Part shown: piece after piece, positions 1-7,990 of the stretch
Position numbering within the stretch: position 1 is the first letter of the stretch
Layout: each line of letters begins with the position of its first letter
Assembly (NCBI GenBank): GCA_018780435.1
Contig: JADMJS010000249.1
Location: forward strand, 6,583-41,402
DNA length: 34,820 nt
Source: Myxococcales bacterium
Lineage (GTDB): Bacteria; Myxococcota_A; UBA9042; GCA-2863065
Reading direction: 5' to 3'
Notes under the pieces: model-generated
The model's input: only the letters and a program-made list of their open reading frames with translations
Told to the model about the DNA's origin: nothing
The model's database searches: none
Translations under genes and position numbers: made by a program

Positions 1-239
1 CGCCCCTTCTCCGGGACGTCGTCGAAGAAGTTGTAGTGGATGATGGTCTTCTTGTTGTCGACGTACTCGCGCGTGCCGGCGGCGAGGATCATGTCGTAAC
101 AGCGCTGGTAGGAACTTCGCGCGACGTCCGGGTTCGCCTTGACGAGCTGGAGGTAGTCGTCAAAGGAGCCGGTCCAGTTCAGCTCCTGGAACTCCTGGAG
201 ATCGTGGAGTTTCTTGATGCTGTCGATGAGCGAAGCCAT
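1..239 (-). CDS. prkA: PrkA-family serine protein kinase, N-terminal fragment (runs off window start)
   Basis: Reading the minus strand from ATG at 239 gives 79 codons open to the window edge, so only the N-terminus is present (the family is about 640-690 aa). The peptide begins MASLIDSIKKL and carries NWTGSFDDYLQLVK, SYQRCYDMI and REYVDNKK followed by HYNFFDD. This matches the conserved N-terminal region of PrkA, the AAA-fold serine kinase often found with yeaH/spoVR genes, from family knowledge. A GAGGG sequence a few bases upstream of ATG can serve as ribosome binding site. The P-loop and kinase regions lie outside the window. The gene is divergent from the ABC operon starting at 456; the 216 bp between them should hold both promoters, but I see no convincing -35/-10 pair. 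Confidence 0.85.
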   Translation of the reverse strand, partial: MASLIDSIKKLHDLQEFQELNWTGSFDDYLQLVKANPDVARSSYQRCYDMILAAGTREYVDNKKTIIHYNFFDDVPEKG

Positions 240-455
240 GTGGACCCTCTTCGTCGCGAGTTGAACGGCGCTGTCCGGTGGGGCTGTCCCCAACGTCCGG
301 GTGCGGAACGACAGCCACCCGGGGCCGCGAGCGTAACGGTGGTGGCGGTGCCCCGCAACCTTCCGCCTGCCTTTCCCGTGGGTGGGGCGAACGGGCGATA
401 CCGGCCCCTCCCCTCGCCGTGGACGCGAGCGCAGCGACGGTGCACATTGAGGCGC

Positions 456-1109
456 ATGTCGCCCCTCCCGCCACCGCTTCCTCAGCCCTCGCGTCGTCGA
501 CGAAATCTCCTGAGAGTCGCGTTTCTCCTGGGCGCGATCACCTCGACTCTGGCCCGGCCGAGTCTCGCCGTCTCGCCGCCGTCTCTGGGCGCCGTCTTGG
601 ACCCACTCCCGGCCATGGAGACCTACTTCGAAGGGGAGGAGGACGCTGGCGCCGTCTTTCTCGGCGTGGGTCTCGCCGCGCTGGCGGCGGGTTCGGGGCT
701 GGCCGCGAGCGGCGACGAATCGCGGACCGCGTTTCACGCCGCCTGGCCTACGCTCACGGTCGGCCTCGTTCAGTCGCTCGCAGGCGTGATCCTGCTCGCA
801 CGCAGCCAAGGCCAGCTCGCCGAGCGGCGGGGGCGTATCGCTGCCGATCCGGCCGAGTTCCTCCGGGTCGAGAGCGAACGCCTCGACGGCATCCACGGCG
901 ACGTCACCGCGCTCATCTGGATCGAGGTGGCGCTCGTGGCCGTCTCGGCGGGGCTCGTCGCGGGCGGCATGGCGCACGACCTCGACCCGATGACCGGCGT
1001 CGGTTACGGGCTCGGCGCGCAGAGCGTCGCGATGTTGCTCTTCGATTTGGCGGTCTCGGACCGAGCGGATCGTTATCGCGCTGGGATGGCAGGCAGACGC
1101 ACGCCGTGA
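456..1109 (+). CDS. Small polytopic membrane protein preceding an ABC exporter
   Basis: A 217-aa protein of no recognised family. It begins with a Pro-rich stretch and an Arg cluster (RRRR) followed by a hydrophobic segment ending near residue 38, resembling a signal peptide or first membrane helix. Four further hydrophobic segments follow, around residues 63-85, 92-115, 145-170 and 180-200, with a charged linker between the third and fourth (roughly 115-145). The start was chosen at the ATG with GAGG three bases upstream, just before the signal-like segment; an internal ATG at 615 is the main alternative. Its stop overlaps the GTG start of the ABC ATPase in a GTGA, so it is very likely co-translated with the transporter and may be an accessory membrane subunit. 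That role is inference from context only. Confidence 0.6.
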   Translation: MSPLPPPLPQPSRRRRNLLRVAFLLGAITSTLARPSLAVSPPSLGAVLDPLPAMETYFEGEEDAGAVFLGVGLAALAAGSGLAASGDESRTAFHAAWPTLTVGLVQSLAGVILLARSQGQLAERRGRIAADPAEFLRVESERLDGIHGDVTALIWIEVALVAVSAGLVAGGMAHDLDPMTGVGYGLGAQSVAMLLFDLAVSDRADRYRAGMAGRRTP

Positions 1110-1870
1110 CCGTCGCCGCCGATCCGCAGGCCCTCTCGCTCTCGGGAGTGAAGAAACATTTTCAGCCGAGCGCCAGCTTCGGGGAGCTCCTTCGAGGCAA
1201 GCTGCGTCGACCGCCGGTGGTCGCGCTGCACGGCGTCGACCTCGCGATCACACCCGGCGCCTTCTTGGGGCTCGTTGGGCCGAACGGCGCCGGCAAGTCG
1301 ACGCTCCTCCGCATCGCAGCGGGCCTCGTGCTCCCGGACGAGGGGGTGGTCTCCGTCTTCGGCCTCCTCTCGGAGCGCGACGACGTCGCCTTTCGCCGCC
1401 GTGTCGGCTACGCCGTCAGCGACGAACGCAGCCACTTTTGGCGTCTCTCGGGTCGCGAAAACCTGCGTTTCTTCGCGGCGTTACAGGGCGTCCCGGAAGA
1501 TCGCGCCGACGAGGCGCTCGCCGACGTACAGCTCGAAGCCGCCGCCGGACGGGCCGTCCGGGAGTACTCGACCGGGATGCGCCAGCGCCTCGCGCTCGCC
1601 CGGGCCTTGCTCGGCGATCCGGACGTGCTGCTGCTCGACGAGCCGACGCGCGGCCTCGATCCCGGCTCGGCGGCCCGCTTTCGTCGTTTCGTGCAGGATG
1701 AGCTCGTCGAGAGACGCCACAAGACCGTCCTTTACGCGACCCACGACCTCCTCGAGATGCGCTCGCTCTGCCCGGAGCTCATCGCCATCGGCGAAGGACG
1801 CCTCCTGGACCGCGGCCCGTGGGACCGGCTCGAAGCCGGGCTCGCGAGCCTCTTCGGAGAGACGCTGTGA
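1106..1870 (+). CDS. ABC transporter ATP-binding protein (ABC-2 exporter type)
   Basis: A 254-aa nucleotide-binding subunit that would hydrolyse ATP at the inner membrane to drive the permease encoded next. All core motifs are present: Walker A GPNGAGKST (residues 58-66), signature YSTGMRQR (154-161), Walker B VLLLDEP (174-180), D-loop GLD (183-185) and the switch His213. Residues 18-40 form an N-terminal extension (HFQPSASFGELLRG) like that of ATPases paired with ABC-2 permeases for polysaccharide or drug export. The GTG start overlaps the upstream TGA by 4 nt (GTGA), and its own TGA overlaps the permease GTG in the same way, so the three genes form a tightly coupled operon. The substrate cannot be read from sequence. 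Confidence 0.92.
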   Translation: MTVAADPQALSLSGVKKHFQPSASFGELLRGKLRRPPVVALHGVDLAITPGAFLGLVGPNGAGKSTLLRIAAGLVLPDEGVVSVFGLLSERDDVAFRRRVGYAVSDERSHFWRLSGRENLRFFAALQGVPEDRADEALADVQLEAAAGRAVREYSTGMRQRLALARALLGDPDVLLLDEPTRGLDPGSAARFRRFVQDELVERRHKTVLYATHDLLEMRSLCPELIAIGEGRLLDRGPWDRLEAGLASLFGETL

Positions 1871-2739
1871 GCGCTCCCAAGGCTCCCACGGGCCCCGGGG
1901 TCACCCGCACCGGCGCCATCCTCGCCGCGTTCATCCGCCGCGACGCCATCGACGCGACGTCGTACAAGCTCGTGCTCGTCCGCGAGCTGTCGTCGCTCGT
2001 GTCGACGCTGCTCTCGGTCTACTTCCTCTCGCGCCTCATCGACGGAGGCGGCGCGACCGGCCGCGCCGCCTCGGTGAGCGCCCAGAGCCTCGCCCGCTAC
2101 GGCGGCGACTACTTCGAGTTCGCGCTCATCGGCACGGCGCTCGGCGACTACGTAGCCACCTCGCTCTCGGGCATGAGCCGCGGCCTCCGCATCGCCCAGA
2201 CCCTCGGCACCCTCGAAGCCATGCTCGCGACCCCAGCCCCGCGGTGGACCATCGCCGTCGGCTCTGCCGCGTACCGGCAGCTCTGGAGCCTCGTCCGCGT
2301 CGCACTGTACATCCTGATCGGCATGGCGCTCGGCGCCCGCTTCGAAGGCGCCTCGTGGGGCGCCGCCCTGGTCGCGCTCGTGCTCTCCTTGCTCGCCTTC
2401 TCGGCCATCGGCCTCCTCGCCGCGGCCACGGTGCTGGTCCTCAAGGCCTTCGAGCCCATCACGGCGCTCTTCACCGGCCTCTCCTGGCTCCTCGGCGGCG
2501 TCCTCTACCCCCCAAGCGCGTTGCCCGACTGGCTCGCGGCCGTGGGCCAAGCGCTGCCGCTGACGCACGCGCTCGAAGCGCTGCGCCGTACGGTCCTCGC
2601 CGGCGCAAGCCTTGGCGACGTCTGGCCCTCGCTGGCCATCCTGGCGGCCTTCACCGCGGTGCTCATGCCCATCGCCGCGTGGGCGTATGCCGCGGCTATT
2701 CATCGAATTCGAGTCGAGGGCTCGGTGTCGCACTACTGA
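1867..2739 (+). CDS. ABC-2 type transporter permease
   Basis: A 290-aa integral membrane subunit with about six hydrophobic helices. It shows two patterns typical of ABC-2 permeases: a TLGTLEAMLATPAP motif in the cytoplasmic loop after helix 2, and GGVLYPPSALPDWL after helix 5, followed by an amphipathic stretch (LPLTHALEALRR). It pairs with the ATPase at 1106-1870; the GTG start overlaps that gene's stop by 4 nt. The export substrate is unknown: family members move polysaccharides, lipids, antibiotics or heme. The gene lies 5.2 kb from the NRPS/PKS genes, with aceE and another gene between, so a role in exporting that product is possible but not supported. Confidence 0.88.
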   Translation: MSAPKAPTGPGVTRTGAILAAFIRRDAIDATSYKLVLVRELSSLVSTLLSVYFLSRLIDGGGATGRAASVSAQSLARYGGDYFEFALIGTALGDYVATSLSGMSRGLRIAQTLGTLEAMLATPAPRWTIAVGSAAYRQLWSLVRVALYILIGMALGARFEGASWGAALVALVLSLLAFSAIGLLAAATVLVLKAFEPITALFTGLSWLLGGVLYPPSALPDWLAAVGQALPLTHALEALRRTVLAGASLGDVWPSLAILAAFTAVLMPIAAWAYAAAIHRIRVEGSVSHY

Positions 2740-2746
2740 TCGGTCC

Positions 2747-2775
2747 TTGGTCGCCCCCACATTTGGGTCTATGCT
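2747..2775 (+). promoter_or_regulatory. Candidate sigma-70-like promoter for aceE
   Basis: TTGGTC (2747-2752) and TATGCT (2770-2775) are separated by exactly 17 bases, with 81 bases to the aceE ATG. They match the -35 consensus at 3 of 6 positions and the -10 at 4 of 6. It is the only reasonable pair in the 117-bp gap between the ABC operon and aceE. A 12-bp palindrome (GGGGAGCTCCCC, 2803-2814) lies between it and the start and could be an operator, but nothing else supports that. Confidence 0.3.
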
Positions 2776-2856
2776 CCCGCGCCGCGCGGCGAGCGTGCAG
2801 GTGGGGAGCTCCCCCAACAGCGCCGAATCGACGCGCGTGACCCAGCGAGGACCCGA

Positions 2857-5523
2857 ATGAAGATCGAATTCCGCCAGCGCGACATCGACCAGGCCGAGAC
2901 CCGAGAGTGGCTCGCGTCGTTTGATGCCCTCGTCGAGACCCACGGCATGGAGCGCGCCCACTTCATCCTGGTCTCCCTGCTGAAGCGCGCCGAGATCGCC
3001 GACGTCGAGCTGCCGGCGCTGGTCCAGACGCCCTACGTGAACACCGTCCCCGTCGACCTCGAGCCGGTCTACCCGGGCGACGAGAACCTCGAGCTCCGCA
3101 TTCGGCGTTACATCCGCTGGAACGCCGCGGTGATGGTCATGAAGGCCAATCACCACTTCCCGGGGATCGGCGGTCACCTCAGCACCTACGCGTCGGCTGC
3201 GACCCTCTATGAGGTCGGCTTCAACCACGTCTTCCGCGGTAAGGACCACCCGGGCGGCGGCGACCACATCTACTACCAGGGCCACAGCTCGCCCGGCATC
3301 TACGCGCGCGCCTTCCTCGAAGGCCGCATCAATGAAGACCAGCTCCTGCACTTCCGGCGTGAAGTGAAGCGTGGCCAGGGCCTGTCGAGCTACCCACACC
3401 CCTGGCTGATGCCGAACTTCTGGGAGTTCCCGACCGTCTCCATGGGCCTCGGTCCCATCGCGGCCATCTACCAGGCGCGCCTCAACCGCTACATCCACAA
3501 CCGCGGCTTCAAGGACACCTCCGACCAGAAGGTCTGGTGTTTCATGGGCGACGGCGAGTGCGACGAGCCCGAGTCGCTCGGGGCCTTGCACGTGGCGGCG
3601 ACGGAGCGCCTGTCGAACCTCGTCTTCGTCATCAACTGCAACCTGCAGCGCCTCGACGGCCCGGTTCGAGGGAACGGCAAGATCATTCAGGAGCTCGAAG
3701 CGGGCTTCAAGGGCGCCGGCTGGAACGTCATCAAAGTGGTCTGGGCGCGCGAGTGGGACTCGCTCCTCGCCGCTGACGAAGACGGCCACCTCATCCGGCG
3801 CATGGGCGACGCGCTCGACGGCGACTACCAGAAATACTCCGTCGAATCGGGCGCCTACATCCGCGAACACTTCTTCGGCGCCGATCCGACGCTGCTCGAG
3901 CGGGTCGCGCACCTGTCGGACGAGGACCTGAAGCGCCTCCGTCGCGGCGGGCACGACTTCCGCAAGGTCTACGCCGCCTACAAGCTCGCGATGGAGGAGC
4001 AGGATCGACCGACCGTCATCCTCGCCAAGACCGTCAAGGGCTGGGTCCTCGGCGACGGCGCCGAAGGCCGCAACGTCGCCCACCAGACGAAGAAGATGTC
4101 GGTCGACGAGCTGAAGGCCTTCCGCGACCGGCTCTTCCTCGACATTCCGGACAAGGCGCTCGACGACCCGCCCTTCATGCGATTCCCGGAGGACAGCCCC
4201 GCGTACGAGTACCTCGTCGAGCGACGGCGCGCCCTCGGTGGCTTCGTCCCGGAGCGCCGAGTCACCAAGGTCAGCATCCCGGCCCCGAAGCTCGACTACT
4301 TCAAGAAGTACTTCGAGGGGACCGGCGACGGCGACGCGTCGACGACCGGCGCCTTCGCGCGCCTCCTCGCGCAGCTCCTCACCCACCCCGACATCGGCCG
4401 ACGCATCGTCCCCATCGTGCCGGACGAAGCGCGCACCTTCGGCCTCGACGCACTCTTCCGCCGCCACGGGATCTACTCGGCCCGCGGACAGAACTACGTC
4501 CCGGTCGATGCCGCCCTGCTGCTCAGCTACCGTGAAGCCAAGGACGGCCAGATGCTCCAAGAGGGCATCAGCGAAGCCGGCGCCATGGCCAGCTTCATCG
4601 CCGCGGGCTCGGCGTACGCGACCCACGGGACGCCCCTCATCCCGGTCTACGCCTTCTATTCGATGTTCGGCTTCCAGCGCATCGGCGACCAGGCGTGGGC
4701 GGCCGGTGACCAGCGCGTCCGCGGCTTCCTCATCGGGGCCACCTTCGGACGCACGGCGCTGAACGGCGAAGGGCTGCAGCACCAGGACGGCCACAGCCAC
4801 CTCCTGGCGTCGACCAACCCCGCCATTCGCGCGTACGAGCCGGCTTTCGCCTATGAACTCGCGCTCATCATGCAGCATGGGCTCCACGAGATGGTCGAAG
4901 AGCACAAAGACCACATCTACTACATCACGGTCCACAACGAGGCCTACCCGCAACCGGCGATGCCGGCCGGGGTCGAGAAGGCCGTCCTCTCGGGGCTCTA
5001 CCGCTATCGCACGGGCAAGGAGGGTCTTGAGCCGCGAGTCCAGCTCCTGGGCAGCGGCGTGCTCCTCCGCGAAGCGCTGCGTGCCCAAGAGCTCCTCGAA
5101 GCGCGTGGCGTCGCCGCCGACGTGTGGAGCGCCACGAGCTACAGCGAGCTCCGCCGCGACGCGCTCGCCGTGGAGCGCTGGAATCGCCTCCATCCAACCG
5201 CCGAGCCTCGCATCTCGACCCTGGAGCGCGTCCTCGCGGGCGTGAGCGGTCCCTTCATCGCCGTATCGGACAACATGGCCGCCGTGCCGGACCAGATCGC
5301 ACGGTGGGTCCCGGGTGGACTCTTCTCGCTCGGGACCGACGGCTTCGGCCGCTCGGACACGCGCGAGGCGCTACGTCGCCACTTCGAAGTCGACGCCGAA
5401 CACGTCGTCGTCGCCGCGCTCGCTCAGCTCGCACGCCGCGGGCTCTACGCCGCGGCCGCTGTCGATGCGGCGATCGCGGAGCTCGGTCTCAATCCGGACG
5501 ACATGGATCCCGCCTACGCCTGA
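2857..5523 (+). CDS. aceE: Pyruvate dehydrogenase E1 component, homodimeric type
   Basis: An 888-aa thiamine-diphosphate enzyme, almost exactly the length of E. coli AceE. It decarboxylates pyruvate and passes the acetyl group to lipoyl-E2 to make acetyl-CoA. The ThDP/Mg motif is clear: GDGE at residues 231-234, continuing to NCNLQRLDG at 260-268. The N-terminal ANHHFPGIGGHLST and YYQGHSSPGIYARAF blocks and the C-terminal GISEAGAMASF and HQDGHSH blocks also match the family. GAGG sits six bases upstream of the ATG. The dihydrolipoamide acetyltransferase and dehydrogenase genes (aceF, lpd) are not next to it, so the complex must be assembled from another locus. Nothing in the sequence suggests truncation or frameshift. 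Confidence 0.97.
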   Translation: MKIEFRQRDIDQAETREWLASFDALVETHGMERAHFILVSLLKRAEIADVELPALVQTPYVNTVPVDLEPVYPGDENLELRIRRYIRWNAAVMVMKANHHFPGIGGHLSTYASAATLYEVGFNHVFRGKDHPGGGDHIYYQGHSSPGIYARAFLEGRINEDQLLHFRREVKRGQGLSSYPHPWLMPNFWEFPTVSMGLGPIAAIYQARLNRYIHNRGFKDTSDQKVWCFMGDGECDEPESLGALHVAATERLSNLVFVINCNLQRLDGPVRGNGKIIQELEAGFKGAGWNVIKVVWAREWDSLLAADEDGHLIRRMGDALDGDYQKYSVESGAYIREHFFGADPTLLERVAHLSDEDLKRLRRGGHDFRKVYAAYKLAMEEQDRPTVILAKTVKGWVLGDGAEGRNVAHQTKKMSVDELKAFRDRLFLDIPDKALDDPPFMRFPEDSPAYEYLVERRRALGGFVPERRVTKVSIPAPKLDYFKKYFEGTGDGDASTTGAFARLLAQLLTHPDIGRRIVPIVPDEARTFGLDALFRRHGIYSARGQNYVPVDAALLLSYREAKDGQMLQEGISEAGAMASFIAAGSAYATHGTPLIPVYAFYSMFGFQRIGDQAWAAGDQRVRGFLIGATFGRTALNGEGLQHQDGHSHLLASTNPAIRAYEPAFAYELALIMQHGLHEMVEEHKDHIYYITVHNEAYPQPAMPAGVEKAVLSGLYRYRTGKEGLEPRVQLLGSGVLLREALRAQELLEARGVAADVWSATSYSELRRDALAVERWNRLHPTAEPRISTLERVLAGVSGPFIAVSDNMAAVPDQIARWVPGGLFSLGTDGFGRSDTREALRRHFEVDAEHVVVAALAQLARRGLYAAAAVDAAIAELGLNPDDMDPAYA

Positions 5524-5599
5524 ACCCGTCCCAGACGAAGTAGCCGCCACCGCAGACCTCGCCTCGCCGCACCCGACCGTCTCTCGCCGGGAGACGGCA

Positions 5600-7906
5600 G
5601 TGATCACGGTCGCTCTCCTGGTCTACGCCCTCGCGTGGTTCTGGCCGCTCCCCACGGCAGCGCAGAGTTATGTCGTCAAGGGGCTGCACTACTGGGATCA
5701 GCTCCTGAACAGCTACCTCCTCCCGGAGGCGCGGCGTGCGCTCCTGATGGCGCTCCACCCCGATCACGGGCTCATGGATGCGTCGATCCTGTTCCCGCAT
5801 ACGGGCGTCCTCGCGTGGTCGGAGAACCTCTTCACGCTCTCGGCGCTCACGGCGCCGCTGGCCGGTCTAAAGGCGGTGCTCGTCCACAACCTGCTCCAGA
5901 TCGCCGCCTTCGTGCTCACGGGCCTGTCCGTCTACCACTACGCTCGCCGCCACGTCCGCTCCCCCTGGGCGGCGGCCGTCGCCGCCTTCGCCTTTAGCTT
6001 CGCGCCTTTCCGCCTCGGGCTCATGAGCAAGCTGCAGCTCGTCTTCATGCCGCTCATCCCATGGCTGCTCGGTGCGCTCGAAGACGCCATCGAGAAGCCG
6101 ACCCGAAAGCGTTGGCTCCTCGCGGCGGGGCTCGCGGTGGCGCAGATCGGCGTCTGCATCTACTACGTCGTCCAGTGGCTCTTCCTCCTCGGCCCGGTGC
6201 TCGCTGTCGCCTTCGTCCGCTTTCGCCACCGCCTCCTGCGACGCGACGCCCTCCTCTCGCTCGGATTCGCGGGTCTCTGTGCCGCGCCGCTCGCGTACCT
6301 GCTCCTGCGGCCCTACTCCACCGCCCGTACCGCGATGGGCTTCGTGAGGCCGCGCCAGCTTCTCGAAGTGACGTCCGGCCGCTGGAGCGATCTGCTGACG
6401 ACGACGCCGATGAACCGCTTCTTCGAGGACCACGCGTGGGTCATCGAGCAGGGACAGTCTCGCGAGCTCATGAGCTTCCCGGGCGCGACGCTGCTCGTCC
6501 TCGGCGCCGTCGGCGCCCTCCTCACGATGGCCGCGCGTGCCCTCACGCGCCGCGCCGCTCGCCCGAGTGGGTCGGACGAAACGGAGATTGAGCGTACACC
6601 GCGCGATTTTCGAGGGAGCGAGTTGGCGCCGACAGGCGCGTACTCGAGCGACGAAGGCGGGCTGCATCGCCCGGCGAGGAGCGAGAGCAACTCGATGCTC
6701 GAAAATCGCCGGTGGACGCCAATCGGAGTTTTGTCCGACCCACCCAGTGGCGCGTTCCGCTTCGGCGTCTTCACGTGGTCCACGTGGCTCGCCCTCAGCG
6801 TCGTCCTCTACCTCGGGACGGGACCGAACGCGGTCTTCGGGGAGAACGGGCTCTATGCGTGGCTGCTCGACCACGTCCCGGGGCTCGACGGCCTCCGGTA
6901 TCCGAGCCGCTTCGTCATCCCGGCCGGTCTGTGTCTCGCCATCCTGGCCGCGTTAGGCGTGGATCGCCTGCTCACGTGGCTTGGGCCCCGCCGGGCCCGC
7001 GTCGCCGGGCCGCTCCTCGCCGTCATGGCGCCCATCGAGCTGTGGACCCACCCGCTCCCGCTCGCCGAGGCGACCTTTCGGCTGCCGAAGCCGGCGCTCG
7101 TCGACGCGCTCCGCACGGGCGAGGTCTTCATCGAGCTGCCTTACGACGTCGTCGATCGCGTCGGCACTTACCAGGACCACCTCGCCCGCGCCGCCCGGCG
7201 CCCGACACCGAACGGCTACACCGGCTTCGACGCGCCTCTGTGGAAAGTGATCCAGGATCTGACGGACGGGTTCCCGACGGACGTCGGCCAGCAGACCGTA
7301 AAGGCGCTCGGCGTCGACCGAGTCTACTTCCGAAGCCGGCCACGCCCCCTCCCGCCGTGGCTGAAGCAGCTCGCCCGGGATGGTCGTGAGCTCGTCGCCG
7401 CTGTCACGGACGTACGGCCCGGCACCGGCGCCGGGATCGCACGCGAGGTCGAGCGATACCGGCCGGAGCCGCCGCCCGAATCGAAGTGGATTGCCGGCAT
7501 CTCGCTGTCGGGTGCCCTCCACCCATCGCTCCTGCCGAACCTCCTCGATGGCGACCCCAAGACCACCTGGCGTACCGGAGCGCCGCAGGTCGAGGGCCAG
7601 CTCTGGTTCAAGATCACCCTGCCCGAACCGGCCTCCGTCAAAGCCATCTGGCTCGACACCCGCGCCGAACCCGCCGACCTCCCCCTCGGCGTCCGAGTGA
7701 AAGGCCGCCTTGGGAGTGGCCCGTGGGCGACCCTCACGACGGAGACGCCACACCTCCCCGTCGTTCGTCTAGCGGCGGCTCCCGCCCTCACGTGGGACGT
7801 CCTCCACTTCCCGAGCACGACGGTCACGGAGCTGCTCGTCGAGACGACCTTCACCGCCAAGCGGCGCTGGGGTTCTGCAGCGGAGGTCCGAGTCGAACGG
7901 GAGTGA
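5600..7906 (+). CDS. GT-C-like polytopic membrane protein with C-terminal discoidin-like domain
   Basis: About 768 aa from GTG at 5600, which has GGGAGA eight bases upstream; no in-frame ATG lies between the aceE stop and this point. The N-terminal half has about ten hydrophobic helices, with conserved-looking YWDQLLNSYLLPEARR and LFPHTGVLAWSENLF segments typical of large GT-C-fold membrane glycosyltransferase-like proteins. A soluble stretch follows (about 440-620), then a beta-rich C-terminal domain (about 630-768: LLDGDPKTTWRTG, LWFKITLPEPASVKAIWLDTR) like an F5/8 type C (discoidin) carbohydrate-binding domain. Residues about 323-381 are a hydrophilic insertion encoded by an imperfect palindromic element (6567-6743) in the loop between two helices. 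The enzymatic role is inference; no donor or acceptor can be named. It ends 84 bp before the NRPS/PKS start, so co-transcription with it is possible. Confidence 0.7.
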   Translation: MITVALLVYALAWFWPLPTAAQSYVVKGLHYWDQLLNSYLLPEARRALLMALHPDHGLMDASILFPHTGVLAWSENLFTLSALTAPLAGLKAVLVHNLLQIAAFVLTGLSVYHYARRHVRSPWAAAVAAFAFSFAPFRLGLMSKLQLVFMPLIPWLLGALEDAIEKPTRKRWLLAAGLAVAQIGVCIYYVVQWLFLLGPVLAVAFVRFRHRLLRRDALLSLGFAGLCAAPLAYLLLRPYSTARTAMGFVRPRQLLEVTSGRWSDLLTTTPMNRFFEDHAWVIEQGQSRELMSFPGATLLVLGAVGALLTMAARALTRRAARPSGSDETEIERTPRDFRGSELAPTGAYSSDEGGLHRPARSESNSMLENRRWTPIGVLSDPPSGAFRFGVFTWSTWLALSVVLYLGTGPNAVFGENGLYAWLLDHVPGLDGLRYPSRFVIPAGLCLAILAALGVDRLLTWLGPRRARVAGPLLAVMAPIELWTHPLPLAEATFRLPKPALVDALRTGEVFIELPYDVVDRVGTYQDHLARAARRPTPNGYTGFDAPLWKVIQDLTDGFPTDVGQQTVKALGVDRVYFRSRPRPLPPWLKQLARDGRELVAAVTDVRPGTGAGIAREVERYRPEPPPESKWIAGISLSGALHPSLLPNLLDGDPKTTWRTGAPQVEGQLWFKITLPEPASVKAIWLDTRAEPADLPLGVRVKGRLGSGPWATLTTETPHLPVVRLAAAPALTWDVLHFPSTTVTELLVETTFTAKRRWGSAAEVRVERE
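6567..6743. repeat. 177-bp imperfect palindromic (MITE-like) element inside a coding region
   Basis: The left arm (6567-6625) and right arm (6688-6743) are inverted copies that align at roughly 85% over about 56-59 bases with a few small gaps. The outer 11 bases are a perfect inverted match (GTGGGTCGGAC against GTCCGACCCAC), and a long shared block is GCGATTTTCGAG. A smaller hairpin (GGGC TGCATC GCCC) sits in the central part. The unit is 59 codons long and keeps the host frame open, adding a polar peptide to a loop of the membrane protein. No clear target-site duplication is visible at the edges. I saw no second copy in this window. Confidence 0.75.
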
Positions 7907-7990
7907 CCGAGTGGCGTCAACATGTGTCGAGTCCCCGGCCGGGTGACTTCGGGCTAATCTGACGCCCCCGAATGGCCGAAATGGGTCCCC

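Noticed and set aside
279..292. Small hairpin TGGGG-CTGT-CCCCA in the prkA/ABC divergent region
   Set aside because: Only 5 bp of stem in GC-rich DNA; too weak to call as terminator or operator.
1732..5193. A 1153-codon open frame antisense to the ABC permease and aceE
   Set aside because: aceE matches a known family over its full length. The antisense frame is open because of high third-position GC and has no recognisable domain; its composition is biased to Val, Glu, Arg and Asp.
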